The translations under genes were made by a program, and so were the position numbers. From Stackebrandtia albiflava (GTDB taxonomy: Bacteria > Actinomycetota > Actinomycetes > Mycobacteriales > Micromonosporaceae): DNA of 64,000 bases. Under the pieces are notes generated by a model. It was not told the origin of the DNA. It ran no database searches and was given only the letters and a program-made list of their open reading frames with translations. Location of the stretch: the NCBI RefSeq assembly GCF_007994225.1, contig NZ_VLLL01000006.1, positions 1,054,001 to 1,118,000 of the forward strand. Reading direction: 5' to 3'. This document shows positions 1 to 10,162 of the stretch, in pieces. Positions within the stretch are counted from its first letter, which is position 1, and each line of letters starts with the position of its first letter.

Positions 1-2
1 TC

Positions 3-386
3 GCCCTGCCCAAGGCGTTGCAGCGGGACCCGATCAAGGACACCATCGACCACGTCGACCTGCTGCTGGTGCGTCGCGGCGAGACGGTGACCGTCGAGGT
101 GAAGGTCACCCACACCGGTGAGCACGAGAAGGGTGGCCTGCTGGTCACCGAGAACGACTCGATCACCGTCGAGGCCGACGCCACCGCCATCCCCGAAGAG
201 GTCGAGCTGTCGATCGAGGGCCTGGCCGTCGGCGAGAACAAGACCGTCGCCGACCTGCGGCTGCCCAGCGGTGTCAAGCTGGTCACCGACCCCGAGACCG
301 TCCTGGTCACCCTGACCGTTCCGCGTGCCGAGGCCGCCGCGGACGCCGGTGAGGAGACCGAGGACGCCGCGGAAGCCGGCGAGTAG
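3..386 (+). CDS. rplY: Ribosomal protein L25 (CTC form), 3' part
   Basis: This is the C-terminal part of a CTC-type L25, the 50S protein that binds 5S rRNA. The gene runs in from the left edge, so its true start is outside the window. The visible start of the frame reads [20 protein letters not shown], the conserved join between the 5S-binding domain and the C-terminal TL5/CTC beta domain. The beta domain follows, and then an acidic Ala/Glu-rich tail of about 20 residues, as is common in actinobacteria. The stop lies 8 bp before pth, and rplY-pth is a common pairing, so the two are probably cotranscribed. The TTG at 18 is internal and is not the real start. Confidence 0.93.
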   Translation, partial: ALPKALQRDPIKDTIDHVDLLLVRRGETVTVEVKVTHTGEHEKGGLLVTENDSITVEADATAIPEEVELSIEGLAVGENKTVADLRLPSGVKLVTDPETVLVTLTVPRAEAAADAGEETEDAAEAGE

Positions 387-394
387 CCGATCCC

Positions 395-1000
395 ATGGCC
401 GAGGCTGCTTTCCTGGTGGTCGGCCTGGGCAATCCCGGTCCCAAGTACGCGGGCAACCGCCACAACGTGGGTTTCATGGTCGTCGATCTGCTTGCGAGGC
501 GGATCGGCGACCTCGCCGGTTCCGGGGCGGTCAAGTGGAGTCGGCACTCCAAGGCCCGCGCCGAGGTGTACGAGGGCAGGGTCGCCCCGGGTGGCCCGCG
601 GTTGATCCTCGTGAAGCCGCTGACGTACATGAACCTCGCCGGGCAGGCGGTGGGGCCGCTCGCGGTGTTCTACAAGATCCCCAACGCGCAGGTGATCGCG
701 GTCCACGACGAGTTGGACCTGCCGTACGGGGTGCTCAGGCTCAAGTCCGGCGGCGGCGAAGGCGGCCACAATGGACTCAAGTCGATGACCCAGGCGCTCG
801 GCGGCCGTGACTACCTGCGGGTGCGATTCGGCATCGGCAGGCCCCCCGGACGTATGGACCCGGCGGCGTTCGTGCTGAGGGACTTCGACACCCCGGAACG
901 CGCCGAGCTGCCGCTGTTCACCGAACTCGCCGCCGACGCGGTCGAGGAAGTCGTCACGACCGGGCTCACCCCCGCCCAGAACCGCTTCCACGCGCGCTGA
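395..1000 (+). CDS. pth: Peptidyl-tRNA hydrolase
   Basis: Pth cleaves the ester bond of peptidyl-tRNAs released from stalled ribosomes and recycles the tRNA in the cytosol. The 201-residue length is normal. The N-terminal [18 protein letters not shown] motif is complete, with the catalytic His at residue 23 and the substrate-binding Asn at 13. The HDELDLPYG segment near residue 105 and the GGHNGLKSM motif, which holds a second conserved Asn, are also intact. It follows rplY by 8 bp. The family assignment is secure. Confidence 0.97.
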   Translation: MAEAAFLVVGLGNPGPKYAGNRHNVGFMVVDLLARRIGDLAGSGAVKWSRHSKARAEVYEGRVAPGGPRLILVKPLTYMNLAGQAVGPLAVFYKIPNAQVIAVHDELDLPYGVLRLKSGGGEGGHNGLKSMTQALGGRDYLRVRFGIGRPPGRMDPAAFVLRDFDTPERAELPLFTELAADAVEEVVTTGLTPAQNRFHAR

Positions 1001-1040
1001 CCCGACGGCGCCCGCCCGTCCGCCGGGCGCGGTCGTGCGG

Positions 1041-1475
1041 TCAGGCCGGTCCCGTGATGGTGCCGGTGTCGCGGTGGTACCGGTAGATCTCGATCCCGTG
1101 TTCCCACTCGGGGGTCATCACGACGTCGCGGGCGAGCACGTCGCCCAGTTCCCGCATGAACCCGAGGACCCCCGAGACCCCGGCCGCGTCGGTCACCGCC
1201 GGGCTCGACGAGACGATCAGCTCGTCCTCGAAGTACCAGACGGTGAGCCCGCCGTGGGCGTCGCTCTCGGCGACGGCGTGATCCTCGCGGACGTCGACCT
1301 CGGAGTGGGTGGCGGGGACGACCCGCCGGCCGTGGGGCGGACGCCAGGCGGTGGGCCGTTCACGGAGGTGTGAGAGCAGGGCGTCCCAGTCGCCGGCCGC
1401 CATGTCCCCGACGACCATGTGAAGCGGCGTGTCGTCCTGAGCGAGCCAGGGATGCGCGTCGATGTCGTCCGGCAT
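1041..1475 (-). CDS. Conserved hypothetical protein, 144 aa
   Basis: I do not recognise a family. The product is a soluble, acidic, single-domain protein with no signal peptide or membrane segment. Its middle contains an alternating pattern of charged and hydrophobic residues and the phrase VWYFEDELIVSSSP, suggesting a beta-rich fold. It is convergent with pth, with 40 bp between the stops, and its upstream region is shared with the divergent glycosyltransferase gene. An AGGATGG stretch upstream of the ATG could serve as ribosome binding site. Codon use looks native. Confidence 0.6.
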   Translation of the reverse strand: MPDDIDAHPWLAQDDTPLHMVVGDMAAGDWDALLSHLRERPTAWRPPHGRRVVPATHSEVDVREDHAVAESDAHGGLTVWYFEDELIVSSSPAVTDAAGVSGVLGFMRELGDVLARDVVMTPEWEHGIEIYRYHRDTGTITGPA

Positions 1476-1716
1476 GTCGCCATCCTGCCGTGGCCGGCCC
1501 CGACCGCGACGTGCGGTCTCGCACCGTTCGCGATGGACGGTCCCGGCCGGCTGCCTCCGTCACGGTCCGGCATCGCCGGATTTCGGTTACCATCCCGTTA
1601 CACATGTCGTCCGTGTGCCGTTATATCGGTGGCGGCTCAATGCATCCGGTGACTGGGACGGTGCGGGTGGGGCCGCATCGGGGTGTGAGTGGACGGCGTC
1701 GTCGGGAGGGATTCTT

Positions 1717-3177
1717 GTGGAGGCAACACGGCTGCGTGGTGGGGTGGAGCCGGGACTCGCCAGGCACCGCGGTGGTCCGCCCGAATGGCAGTCCCGTTAC
1801 GTCGCCGGCCTGGTGGTCGCGGACGTCCTGGCCGCCGTGTTGGGGGCCGCGGCCGGTTTCCTCGCCCGGTTCGGCGAGGTCTCCGTCCACAATCAGGTCT
1901 ACGTGTACACGCTCGCGCTGCTTCCCGCGTGCTGGCTGCTCACCCTCGCGCTCAACGGCGGATACGAACCCAGGCACCTGTTCGTCGGCACCGCCGAGTA
2001 CCAGCGGGTCGTGCGGGCCGGCATCGCCGTGACCGCGACGGTCGCGTTGATCTCCTACGCCCTGCTGTTGCCGACCTCGCGCATCTACGTGCTGATCGCC
2101 CTGCCGGTCACCGTCGCCGCGACCGTGCTGCTGCGGTTCGGTCGCCGGCGGTGGCTCCACACCGTACGGGCGCGGGGCCGCTGCGTCCGGCGGGTCGTCC
2201 TGGTAGGACACGAGGGGCCGGTCGCGGCGCTGACCCATCAGTTGCGCAGGGAGCACTTCCACGGTCTCCACGTGGTGGGGGCGTGCCTGCCCGGTGGCCG
2301 CGCGACCGGGCCGTTGCTGGACTACCACGCCGACGTGTACGGCGACCTGGACTCGGTGGGGCACGCGGTGCGGGTCGCCCGGGCCGACACCGTCATCGTC
2401 CTGTCCTGCCCGGAGCTGGACGGCGCCGCGCTGCGCCGCATGGCCTGGCAGCTCGAACGCGGCGACATCGACCTCATCCTGGCCAGCGCGTTGGTGGACA
2501 TCGCCGGCGCCCGCACCTCGATCCGGCCCGTCGACGGCCTGCCCATGCTCCACCTCGAACACGCCCGGCTCTCCGGCACCCGCCGGCTCGTGAAGGAGGG
2601 CTTCGACAGGGCGGGAGCGGCGTTGCTGCTGACGGCGTTGGCGCCGGTGATGCTGGCGATCGGTTGGCTGGTGCGGCGGTCGTCGCCGGGGGGCGCACTG
2701 TTCTCGCAGGTACGGATCGGACGGGACGGACGGCCGTTCACGATCTGGAAGTTCCGCACGATGTACATCGATGCCGAGGCCAGGCGCGTCGAGTTGTCCC
2801 ACCTGAACGAGTCCGACTCGGTGTTGTTCAAGATCCGGGACGATCCGCGGGTGACGCCGATCGGTCGCCGGCTGAGGCGGCTCTCGCTCGACGAGCTCCC
2901 GCAACTGTGGAACGTGTTGCGGGGTGACATGTCCCTGGTGGGGCCGCGTCCGCCGTTGCCGTCGGAGGTCGCCGCGTACCCCGACGACGTGCGGCGACGG
3001 CTGGCGGTGAAGCCCGGCCTGACCGGCCTGTGGCAGATATCCGGCCGTTCCGACCTGCCGTGGGAGGAGGCGGTGCGCCTCGACCTGCGATACGTCGAGC
3101 ACTGGTCGCTCTCACTGGACCTGGTCATCCTCGCCCGCACCCTCACCGCCGTGTTGCGATCCTCTGGGGCGTACTGA
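1717..3177 (+). CDS. Polyprenyl glycosylphosphotransferase (bacterial sugar transferase)
   Basis: This WbaP/CpsE-type enzyme moves a hexose-1-phosphate from a nucleotide sugar to undecaprenyl phosphate, the first membrane step of exopolysaccharide or glycan assembly. The N-terminal half has about four hydrophobic segments and a Rossmann-like CoA-binding part (around residues 150 to 290). The last 190 residues are the catalytic bacterial sugar transferase domain, preceded by a membrane segment. That domain shows SQVRIGRDG, WKFRTM, LDELPQLWNVLRGDMSLVGP and KPGLTGLWQISGR. I chose the GTG at 1717 because GGGAGGG lies 6 bp upstream; the longer open frame has no such site and reads through non-coding-like sequence. 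No other glycan genes are adjacent, so the product is unknown. Confidence 0.9.
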   Translation: MEATRLRGGVEPGLARHRGGPPEWQSRYVAGLVVADVLAAVLGAAAGFLARFGEVSVHNQVYVYTLALLPACWLLTLALNGGYEPRHLFVGTAEYQRVVRAGIAVTATVALISYALLLPTSRIYVLIALPVTVAATVLLRFGRRRWLHTVRARGRCVRRVVLVGHEGPVAALTHQLRREHFHGLHVVGACLPGGRATGPLLDYHADVYGDLDSVGHAVRVARADTVIVLSCPELDGAALRRMAWQLERGDIDLILASALVDIAGARTSIRPVDGLPMLHLEHARLSGTRRLVKEGFDRAGAALLLTALAPVMLAIGWLVRRSSPGGALFSQVRIGRDGRPFTIWKFRTMYIDAEARRVELSHLNESDSVLFKIRDDPRVTPIGRRLRRLSLDELPQLWNVLRGDMSLVGPRPPLPSEVAAYPDDVRRRLAVKPGLTGLWQISGRSDLPWEEAVRLDLRYVEHWSLSLDLVILARTLTAVLRSSGAY

Positions 3178-3196
3178 TTCGGCTAGGTTGACGTCC

Positions 3197-3967
3197 ATGT
3201 GGAATCACACCGTCGCGGACGACGCCGGACTCGCCCGGCACCTGGCCGGGGAGACCGGGCGGGAACTGTTGGCACTGCGCGAGAAGCTGGGCTTCGGCGA
3301 CTCGGCGCAGCTGCGCCGCGAGGGGGACCTGCGCGGCAACGAGATCATCCTGGCGGCCCTCGCCGAGGCCCGGCCCGGCGACGCCGTCCTGTCCGAGGAG
3401 GGCGAGGGCGAGAACGGCCGCAGCGGTACGGCCCGGCTGGACGCCGCCCGGGTGTGGATCGTCGATCCGCTCGACGGCACCAGGGAATTCGGTGAATCGG
3501 GCCGTACCGACTGGGCGGTGCACGTGGCGTTGTGGGCCGACGGTGACCTCGCCGTGGGAGCCGTGGCGCTTCCCGCCCAGTCGGCCGTGCTGGTCAGCGA
3601 CCGGCCACCGGTACCGGCGCCGCGTTCCGGCCCGATCCGCATCGCGGTGAGCCGCAGCCGCCCGCCCGCGTTCCTCGACGCCCTCGCCGTGGAACTGGAC
3701 GCCGAACTGGTCCCGATCGGCTCCGCCGGAGCCAAGGTCTCGGCCGTGGTCTTGGGTAAGGTGGACGCTTACGTGCACGCCGGAGGCCAGTACGAATGGG
3801 ATTCGGCGGCGCCGGTGGCCGTCGCCCGGGCGAGCGGCCTGTTCACCTCGCGGATCAACGGCGATCCGCTCACCTACAACAACCCCGATCCCCGGCTGGA
3901 CGACCTGCTCGTGTGCCGAAGCGAACTGGCGCAGCCGATACTGGCCGCGATAGCCGATGCCCGGTGA
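3197..3967 (+). CDS. cysQ: 3'(2'),5'-bisphosphate nucleotidase CysQ
   Basis: A member of the inositol monophosphatase superfamily, predicted to dephosphorylate 3'-phosphoadenosine 5'-phosphate and so relieve inhibition of sulfate assimilation. The metal-binding residues are visible: a Glu pair at 67-68 (SEEGEG), then DPLDGT at 90-95, and the late WDSAAP motif that binds the third metal site. The length of 256 residues fits. A TTG nine bases earlier is open, but the ATG at 3197 is the more natural start. It lies 28 bp before cysD, which supports CysQ over a generic inositol monophosphatase. Confidence 0.9.
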   Translation: MWNHTVADDAGLARHLAGETGRELLALREKLGFGDSAQLRREGDLRGNEIILAALAEARPGDAVLSEEGEGENGRSGTARLDAARVWIVDPLDGTREFGESGRTDWAVHVALWADGDLAVGAVALPAQSAVLVSDRPPVPAPRSGPIRIAVSRSRPPAFLDALAVELDAELVPIGSAGAKVSAVVLGKVDAYVHAGGQYEWDSAAPVAVARASGLFTSRINGDPLTYNNPDPRLDDLLVCRSELAQPILAAIADAR

Positions 3968-3995
3968 GGATGTACGGCGACCGAAAGGAGTGACA

Positions 3996-4904
<909 letters not shown>

Positions 4905-4959
4905 TGTGCCGCGCGAGAACCCGCCACCACACCGTTCCGGCGACCCCTGAGAGGCATCG

Positions 4960-6225
4960 ATGAGCGACACCACCGAGCTGCTGCGGTTCGCGACCGCCGG
5001 AAGCGTCGACGACGGGAAGTCCACTCTGATCGGACGGCTCCTGTACGACACCAAGAGCCTGTTCGACGACCAGTGGGACGCGGTGGAGACCGTCAGCCGG
5101 GCACGCGGCGACGAGTACACCGACCTGGCGTTGCTGACCGACGGGCTGCGCGCCGAACGGGAACAGGGCATCACGATCGACGTGGCGTACCGCTACTTCG
5201 CGACGCCGCGCCGCAAGTTCATCATCGCCGACACGCCCGGCCACATCCAGTACACGCGGAACATGGTGACCGGCGCGTCGACCGCCGACCTGGCGCTGAT
5301 CCTGGTGGACGCCCGCAAGGGACTGGTCGAGCAGTCGCGGCGGCACGCCTTCCTGTGCTCGCTGCTGCGGGTGCCGCACCTGGTGCTGTGCGTCAACAAG
5401 ATGGACCTGGTGGACTACTCGCAGGAGGTGTTCGACCGGATCGCCGCCGAGTTCACCGCCTTCGCGACGAAGCTCGACATCCCGGACCTGACGATCATCC
5501 CGATCTCGGCGCTGGAGGGCGACAACGTCGTGTCCCGGTCACCGCGCATGGCCTGGTACGAGGGGACGTCACTGCTGCACCACCTGGAGAACGTCCACAT
5601 CGCGTCCGACCGGAACCTGGTCGACGTGCGTTTCCCGGTGCAGTACGTGATCCGGCCGCACTCCAACTCCAACCACGACTACCGGGGATACGCCGGGCAG
5701 GTCGCCTCGGGCGTCATGAAACCCGGCGACGAGGTGATGGTGCTGCCCAGCGGCTTCACCACCACGATCGCCTCCATCGAGACTGCGGACGGTCCGGTGG
5801 CCGAGGCGTTCCCGCCGATGTCGGTGACGGTGCGGCTCACCGACGAGCTCGACGTGTCCCGGGGTGACCTGATCTGCCGTCCCAACAACCGGCCGGAGGT
5901 CGCGCAGGACGTCGAGGCGATGATCTGCTGGATGGACGAGAAGCAGCCGTTGCAGCGCGGCCGCAAGTACGCCATCGCGCACACCACCAGGTCGGCGCGG
6001 ACCATGGTCAAGGAGTTGCACTACCGGCTCGACGTCAACACGCTCCACCGCGACGAGGGCGCCGACTCGCTCACACTCAACGAGATCGGGCGGGTCCGGT
6101 TGCGGACCACGCTGCCGTTGCTGTGCGACGAGTACCGCCGCAACCGCGCCACCGGCGGGTTCATCATCATCGACGAGGCCACCAACCGGACGGTCGGTGC
6201 GGGGATAGTCGTCGAGGCGGCGTGA
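4960..6225 (+). CDS. cysN: Sulfate adenylyltransferase subunit 1 (GTPase)
   Basis: CysN couples GTP hydrolysis to the CysD reaction. The translation-factor-type G domain is complete: GSVDDGKST at residues 14-22, the DTPGH motif, and NKMD. It is followed by EF-Tu-like beta-barrel domains. At 421 residues it is the stand-alone form; no CysC (APS kinase) domain is fused at the C-terminus, and no cysC or cysH is in the window. It lies 55 bp after cysD, and a GAGAGG sequence precedes the ATG. Two strong hairpins follow, so it is likely the last gene of the operon. Confidence 0.95.
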   Translation: MSDTTELLRFATAGSVDDGKSTLIGRLLYDTKSLFDDQWDAVETVSRARGDEYTDLALLTDGLRAEREQGITIDVAYRYFATPRRKFIIADTPGHIQYTRNMVTGASTADLALILVDARKGLVEQSRRHAFLCSLLRVPHLVLCVNKMDLVDYSQEVFDRIAAEFTAFATKLDIPDLTIIPISALEGDNVVSRSPRMAWYEGTSLLHHLENVHIASDRNLVDVRFPVQYVIRPHSNSNHDYRGYAGQVASGVMKPGDEVMVLPSGFTTTIASIETADGPVAEAFPPMSVTVRLTDELDVSRGDLICRPNNRPEVAQDVEAMICWMDEKQPLQRGRKYAIAHTTRSARTMVKELHYRLDVNTLHRDEGADSLTLNEIGRVRLRTTLPLLCDEYRRNRATGGFIIIDEATNRTVGAGIVVEAA

Positions 6226-6265
6226 CACCGGCCCCGCCTCGCGTGGCGCGCGGGCGGGGCCGGTG
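6226..6265 (+). terminator. Hairpin after cysN
   Basis: A perfect 13-bp stem (6226-6238 with 6253-6265) with a 14-nt loop starts directly after the cysN stop. There is no T tract, which is usual for actinobacterial hairpin terminators. Confidence 0.7.
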
Positions 6266-6314
6266 AATCCGTACCGGGCACGGTCCTCGGTGTCGGGTCG
6301 CGCGTCTCGGGGGG

Positions 6315-6354
6315 GCGGGCGCCCGGCCGGCGGGAGGTCCGGCCGGGCGCCCGC
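6315..6354. terminator. Second strong hairpin downstream of cysN
   Basis: A perfect 16-bp GC-only stem (6315-6330 with 6339-6354) closes an 8-nt loop. It lies 50 bp after the first hairpin and well before the next gene. It could be a back-up terminator or act in both directions. The rest of 6355-6607 holds no gene I can support, only a short TGTCG/CGACA hairpin near 6490. Confidence 0.55.
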
Positions 6355-6607
6355 GGGTGCGTCCGGCGGCGCGGCTCCGAGAGTCCGCGCCGACCGGTCA
6401 ACAGGAGAAGCGGAAAGCCGGTCCTCTAAGTGATACGGCAGACCGGGCCGGTCGGTGTCGCACCGGCTGTCCGTTTCGGGGTGTTCTGTCGCTGACCCGA
6501 CAGTCCGGGTGGTGATGGGGTTACCCGCCGAAACACCGGTGGCGCCGGTCGGGCGTTGTTACCGTCATCCCTGCGGGAGTGTGTCCGCAGTGGGGGGAGG
6601 GGTGGCG

Positions 6608-8596
6608 ATGTCACGGTTCGCCGCGGCGGTCGCCGCGACGGCGGCGGCAGGGGTGTTGTTGACACCGGTGTCCGCCGTCGCCGACGACCCGGTACGCCTC
6701 TCGCCCGGACAGGTCACCGACCGGGCCGGTGTTTTGGGGGAGCGGGAATCCGAGGTGGTCACCGCGCTCGACGACCTGAGCTCCGACCAGGGCGTGCAGT
6801 TGTTCGTCGTGTACGTGTCCGGGTTCTCCGGAACCCCGCCGCAGGAGTGGGCCGACCGGACCGCGATCGACAACGGACTCGGCCGCAGCGACGCGCTGCT
6901 GGCCGTCGCGGTCGCCGACCGGCAGTACGCGGTCTCCGTCGACGAGGGATTCCCGTTGTCGGACGCCGAACTCGACGAGGTGGCGCAGGTCGCGATCGAG
7001 CCGGCACTACGGGAGAACGACTGGGCGGGCGCGGCCGTGGGGGCCGCGCGGGGATACGACGCCGCGCTCTCGGGTGAACCGATCCCGGCGGTGTCGGTGC
7101 GTCCGGGCGAACCCGTGAGCGACTCCGGAGGCACCGCCGCCTGGTGGCTGCTCGGCGCGCTGCTCGTGGTCGCGGCCCTGCTGGCGTTGTGGTGGTGGCG
7201 CCGTCGCGGCCGCGCCCGCCGCGAGGCCCCGGCCGAACGGCCCGCGTTGGCACTCCCCGACCTCGACAAGGCCGCGAGCCGGATGCTGCTGGAGACCGAC
7301 GACGCGGTACGCACCAGCGAACAGGAACTCGGATTCGCCGTCGCCGAGTTCGGTGAGGAGTCCGCCGCGCGGTTCTCCGAGACCCTCACCGTCGCCAAAC
7401 GGGAACTCCACGACGCCTTCCTCATCCGGCAGCGGCTCGACGACTCCGAACCGGAGGACGAGCCGACGCGCCGCCGGATGCTGGACGAGATCATCGAACG
7501 CTGCAAGCGGGCGAACGCGCGCCTGGACGCCGTCGCCGCCGACTTCGACCGGCTGCGGGACGTGGTGGCCAGGGCACCGGAGGCGGTGGAGGCGTTGGAC
7601 GGCAACGTCACCCGGGTCGGGGAACGGCTGACGACCGCCCGCGCCACCGCCGAGCGGCTCGCCTCGGAGTACCCGGCCTCGGCGACCCAGGGCGTCGACG
7701 GCAACGTCGGTGCGGCGGCCGACCGGCTCGACTTCGCCGGGAAGCAGGCCACCGCCGCGCGCGCCTCCATCACCGAGGACGCGACGGGCCGCGCGGCGGT
7801 GCTGATCCGGGCGGGGGAGGAGGCGGTCGCCCAGGCGGAGCAGTTGCTCACCGCGATCGAACGACGCGACGGCGAACTCCGGCAGGCCGCCGCCGGACTG
7901 CCCGGCCTGCTCGCGGAGGTCGACAAGGACGTCGCGGAGGCCGAGGCCGCCGGGGAGTCCGCGAACCGGGAGGGCCTGGCACAGGCGGCGGCCGCCGCGC
8001 GCAGCACCGCCGAGTCGGTGCGGATGGAGCAGTCGAGCGGTCGCCTCGACCCGCTCGCGGCGACACGTCGCCTGGAGGAGGCCGACGAGGCGTTGGACAC
8101 GGCTCTGGCCGACCTGCGTGACGCCCGTGCCCGTCGTCGTCGCGCGGCGGCGCAACTGGACCAGGTGTCGTTGAGCGCGGCCAGCGCGGTCGAGGCCGCC
8201 GAGGACTTCGTCAACACCAACCGGGGAGGCGTCGCGACGGCCGCGCGCACCCGGCTCGCCGAGGCCAGGAACCTGCTGGACCGGTCCCGTGCCACCGCCG
8301 AGACGGACCCGGTGTCGGCGCTGGCGGACGCGCAGCGCGCCGCGCGACTCGCCGACGAGGCGGCCAGGTTGGCGCAACGCGACGTCGAGGGCTTCTACCG
8401 GACGACGCCGGGCGGTTTCACCGGGGGCGGTTTCGGGGGAGGCGGTGGTTCGGCGGGTGCGGTGCTGGGCGGGATCCTGATCGGCGGACTGCTGGGTGGC
8501 GGTCGTGGCGGCCGGATGGGCGGCGGGCCGATGGTGCCGGGCAGTTTCGGTGGTGGTGGCACCCGTGGCAGGCGCGGGGCGGGCGGCCGGTTCTGA
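6608..8596 (+). CDS. TPM-domain membrane protein with coiled-coil region
   Basis: A 662-residue envelope protein. It has a signal peptide (about residues 1-25), then a TPM domain (about 30-165) of the type once called a phosphatase and found in proteins involved in envelope or photosystem maintenance. One membrane helix follows (around 180-200, ending in WWWRRRGR), then some 350 residues of Ala/Glu/Arg-rich helical coiled coil. The tail is Gly-rich, with GGGFGGGGG repeats. The ATG at 6608 has GGGGAGGGG just upstream; the open frame before it looks non-coding. The pspA-like gene starts about 100 bp downstream, a pairing often seen, which suggests a role in membrane stress. The biochemical role is not known to me. 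Confidence 0.85.
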   Translation: MSRFAAAVAATAAAGVLLTPVSAVADDPVRLSPGQVTDRAGVLGERESEVVTALDDLSSDQGVQLFVVYVSGFSGTPPQEWADRTAIDNGLGRSDALLAVAVADRQYAVSVDEGFPLSDAELDEVAQVAIEPALRENDWAGAAVGAARGYDAALSGEPIPAVSVRPGEPVSDSGGTAAWWLLGALLVVAALLALWWWRRRGRARREAPAERPALALPDLDKAASRMLLETDDAVRTSEQELGFAVAEFGEESAARFSETLTVAKRELHDAFLIRQRLDDSEPEDEPTRRRMLDEIIERCKRANARLDAVAADFDRLRDVVARAPEAVEALDGNVTRVGERLTTARATAERLASEYPASATQGVDGNVGAAADRLDFAGKQATAARASITEDATGRAAVLIRAGEEAVAQAEQLLTAIERRDGELRQAAAGLPGLLAEVDKDVAEAEAAGESANREGLAQAAAAARSTAESVRMEQSSGRLDPLAATRRLEEADEALDTALADLRDARARRRRAAAQLDQVSLSAASAVEAAEDFVNTNRGGVATAARTRLAEARNLLDRSRATAETDPVSALADAQRAARLADEAARLAQRDVEGFYRTTPGGFTGGGFGGGGGSAGAVLGGILIGGLLGGGRGGRMGGGPMVPGSFGGGGTRGRRGAGGRF

Positions 8597-8694
8597 ACCC
8601 GGCGGACCCGCGATCGCCTACCGTGATTGTGCGCCGGTGGACGGCGGAACGGGACGACTCGGCGGGCGGCCGAGCTGACGGGGGAGGCAGTCGG

Positions 8695-9408
8695 ATGACC
8701 AAGCAATCGATCTTCGGCAGGGTGGCGCAGTTGGCGAGGGCCAACATCAACGCGATGCTGGACTCCGCCGAGGACCCCGGCAAGATGATCGACCAGCTCA
8801 TCCGCGACTACCGCGACAACATCGCCGAGGCGGAGCAGTCGATCGCGCAGACCATCGGCAACCTGCGGTTGATGGAGGACGACCACCGCGAGGACGTCGA
8901 GGCGGCGGGGGAGTGGGGGAACAAGGCCGCCGCCGCCAGCGACAAGGCGGAGGAGTTCAAGCGGGACGGCCGCACGGCCGACGCGGAGAAGTTCGACCGG
9001 CTGGCGCGGGTGGCGTTGGGCAAGCAGATCGACGCGGAGCAGCGCGCCGCGCAGACGGAGCCGGCGATCCGGTCGCAGCAGGAGATCGTGGACAGGCTGA
9101 AGGACGGTCTGGCCAAGATGAAGGACAAGCTCGGCGAGCTGCAGTCCAAACGCGACAGTCTGGTGGCGCGTCAGAAGACGGCGCAGGCGCAGACGCAGGT
9201 GCAGGAGGCGATGAAGAGCGTCAGCATCCTCGACCCGACGAGCGAGATCGGCCGGTTCGAGGAGAAGGTGCGACGCCAGGAGGCGCAGGTCCGCGGTGCG
9301 CAGGAGTTGGCGGACTCGTCGCTGGACGCCCAGTTCGAACAACTGGACGACATGTCCCAGGAGGCCGATGTGGAGGCCAGGCTCGCGGCCCTGAAGTCGG
9401 GCGGCTGA
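8695..9408 (+). CDS. pspA: PspA/IM30 family protein
   Basis: PspA proteins form helical membrane-bound scaffolds that stabilise the inner membrane under stress. The 237-residue product is almost wholly alpha-helical coiled coil and has the family opening (FGRVAQLARANINAMLD, then AEDPGKMIDQLIRDY). The ATG at 8695 follows GGGGGAGG by 8 bp, which sets the start. It lies downstream of the TPM protein in the same direction and is probably coexpressed with it. No pspC-type or HTH partner is beside it. Confidence 0.9.
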   Translation: MTKQSIFGRVAQLARANINAMLDSAEDPGKMIDQLIRDYRDNIAEAEQSIAQTIGNLRLMEDDHREDVEAAGEWGNKAAAASDKAEEFKRDGRTADAEKFDRLARVALGKQIDAEQRAAQTEPAIRSQQEIVDRLKDGLAKMKDKLGELQSKRDSLVARQKTAQAQTQVQEAMKSVSILDPTSEIGRFEEKVRRQEAQVRGAQELADSSLDAQFEQLDDMSQEADVEARLAALKSGG

Positions 9409-10117
9409 CCGACCGCGCACGATCGGCCCGTAGGAGGGCGAGTGCCGGGGCGGCGCGGTTCGGGGCCGTGGGCCGGGATCGGGTGCGACGGAGCGATTAA
9501 CGGTGTTTCGGTTTCGGTTTCGGCGTGGCCCGGTGCCCGGTTTCCGCCCTCTGTCGGCGCGTTGACGTGGGCGCCGGTGCCGATGCGGACGGCACCGCCC
9601 GGTTCGCCCGGCACCGCCCCGCGCCCCTGGTTCCGCCCCGTCGCCCGTCGTGTCTCGCCGCGACCTGAAGGCCCGCTGAATAACCACTTGACCACACCCG
9701 GTGACGCCGACATGCTTGACCTGCGTCAAGGGTGGCTTGTCCCCCGGTTCGGGGTGGGGTGGGTCCGGGGATCGTTTCCGGACGGGGCTTCCGGCGCTGG
9801 TGTGGTGACGCCGGTGCGGGTCCGAGACGTCTTCGGGGCGCGGTGGTGGTGACGCCGAGGTCGGGGAGCGGGTCCGGTGTTGTGGAGCCGTTCCGGGCGG
9901 TCTGCGGTGATCGGCGCGCCGGCCGGTTCGTCCGCCCGACGTTCCGGGGCCGGTGTGGTCGCGTCGCGTGGAGCCGGTGCCGACCGATCCACCGTGTGCC
10001 CGTCGCGCCGCCGCGAACGCGGCGTCGTTCACCCGTCGGCGAGCGCGGTGACTCGTGTCGGCGTTCGCCGCACGGTCGTCCGGCAGGACGTCCGCTCGGG
10101 CTGTTTGCCGCCGCCGT
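9409..10117. other. Long intergenic stretch without a supported gene
   Basis: About 700 bp with no reading frame that looks coding; the open frames are Pro/Arg/Gly-rich on both strands. Visible details are three head-to-tail GTTTCG units near 9505-9523 and a small hairpin CTTGAC-CTGC-GTCAAG at 9715-9730. The element upstream of the SPFH gene is listed separately. Confidence 0.5.
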
Positions 10118-10144
10118 ATATCTTGGTGATATCACTTCAATATC
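10118..10144 (+). promoter_or_regulatory. Phased ATATC repeats upstream of the SPFH gene
   Basis: ATATC occurs at 10118, 10129 and 10140, exactly 11 bp apart, in an otherwise GC-rich stretch. The middle copy lies in the perfect palindrome GTGATATCAC (10126-10135). Same-face spacing and the position 20-45 bp before the SPFH start suggest an operator. The ribbon-helix-helix protein encoded at 11023 is a candidate binder (inference). Confidence 0.5.
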
Positions 10145-10162
10145 CCCTCGAAAGGCGCTCCC

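Noticed and set aside
9505-9523. GTTTCG tandem units as a CRISPR or functional repeat
   Set aside because: Only three short units without spacers.
9442-9852. 136-residue open frame in the long gap before the SPFH gene
   Set aside because: Pro/Arg/Gly-rich with no binding site or family features; typical chance frame in high-GC DNA.
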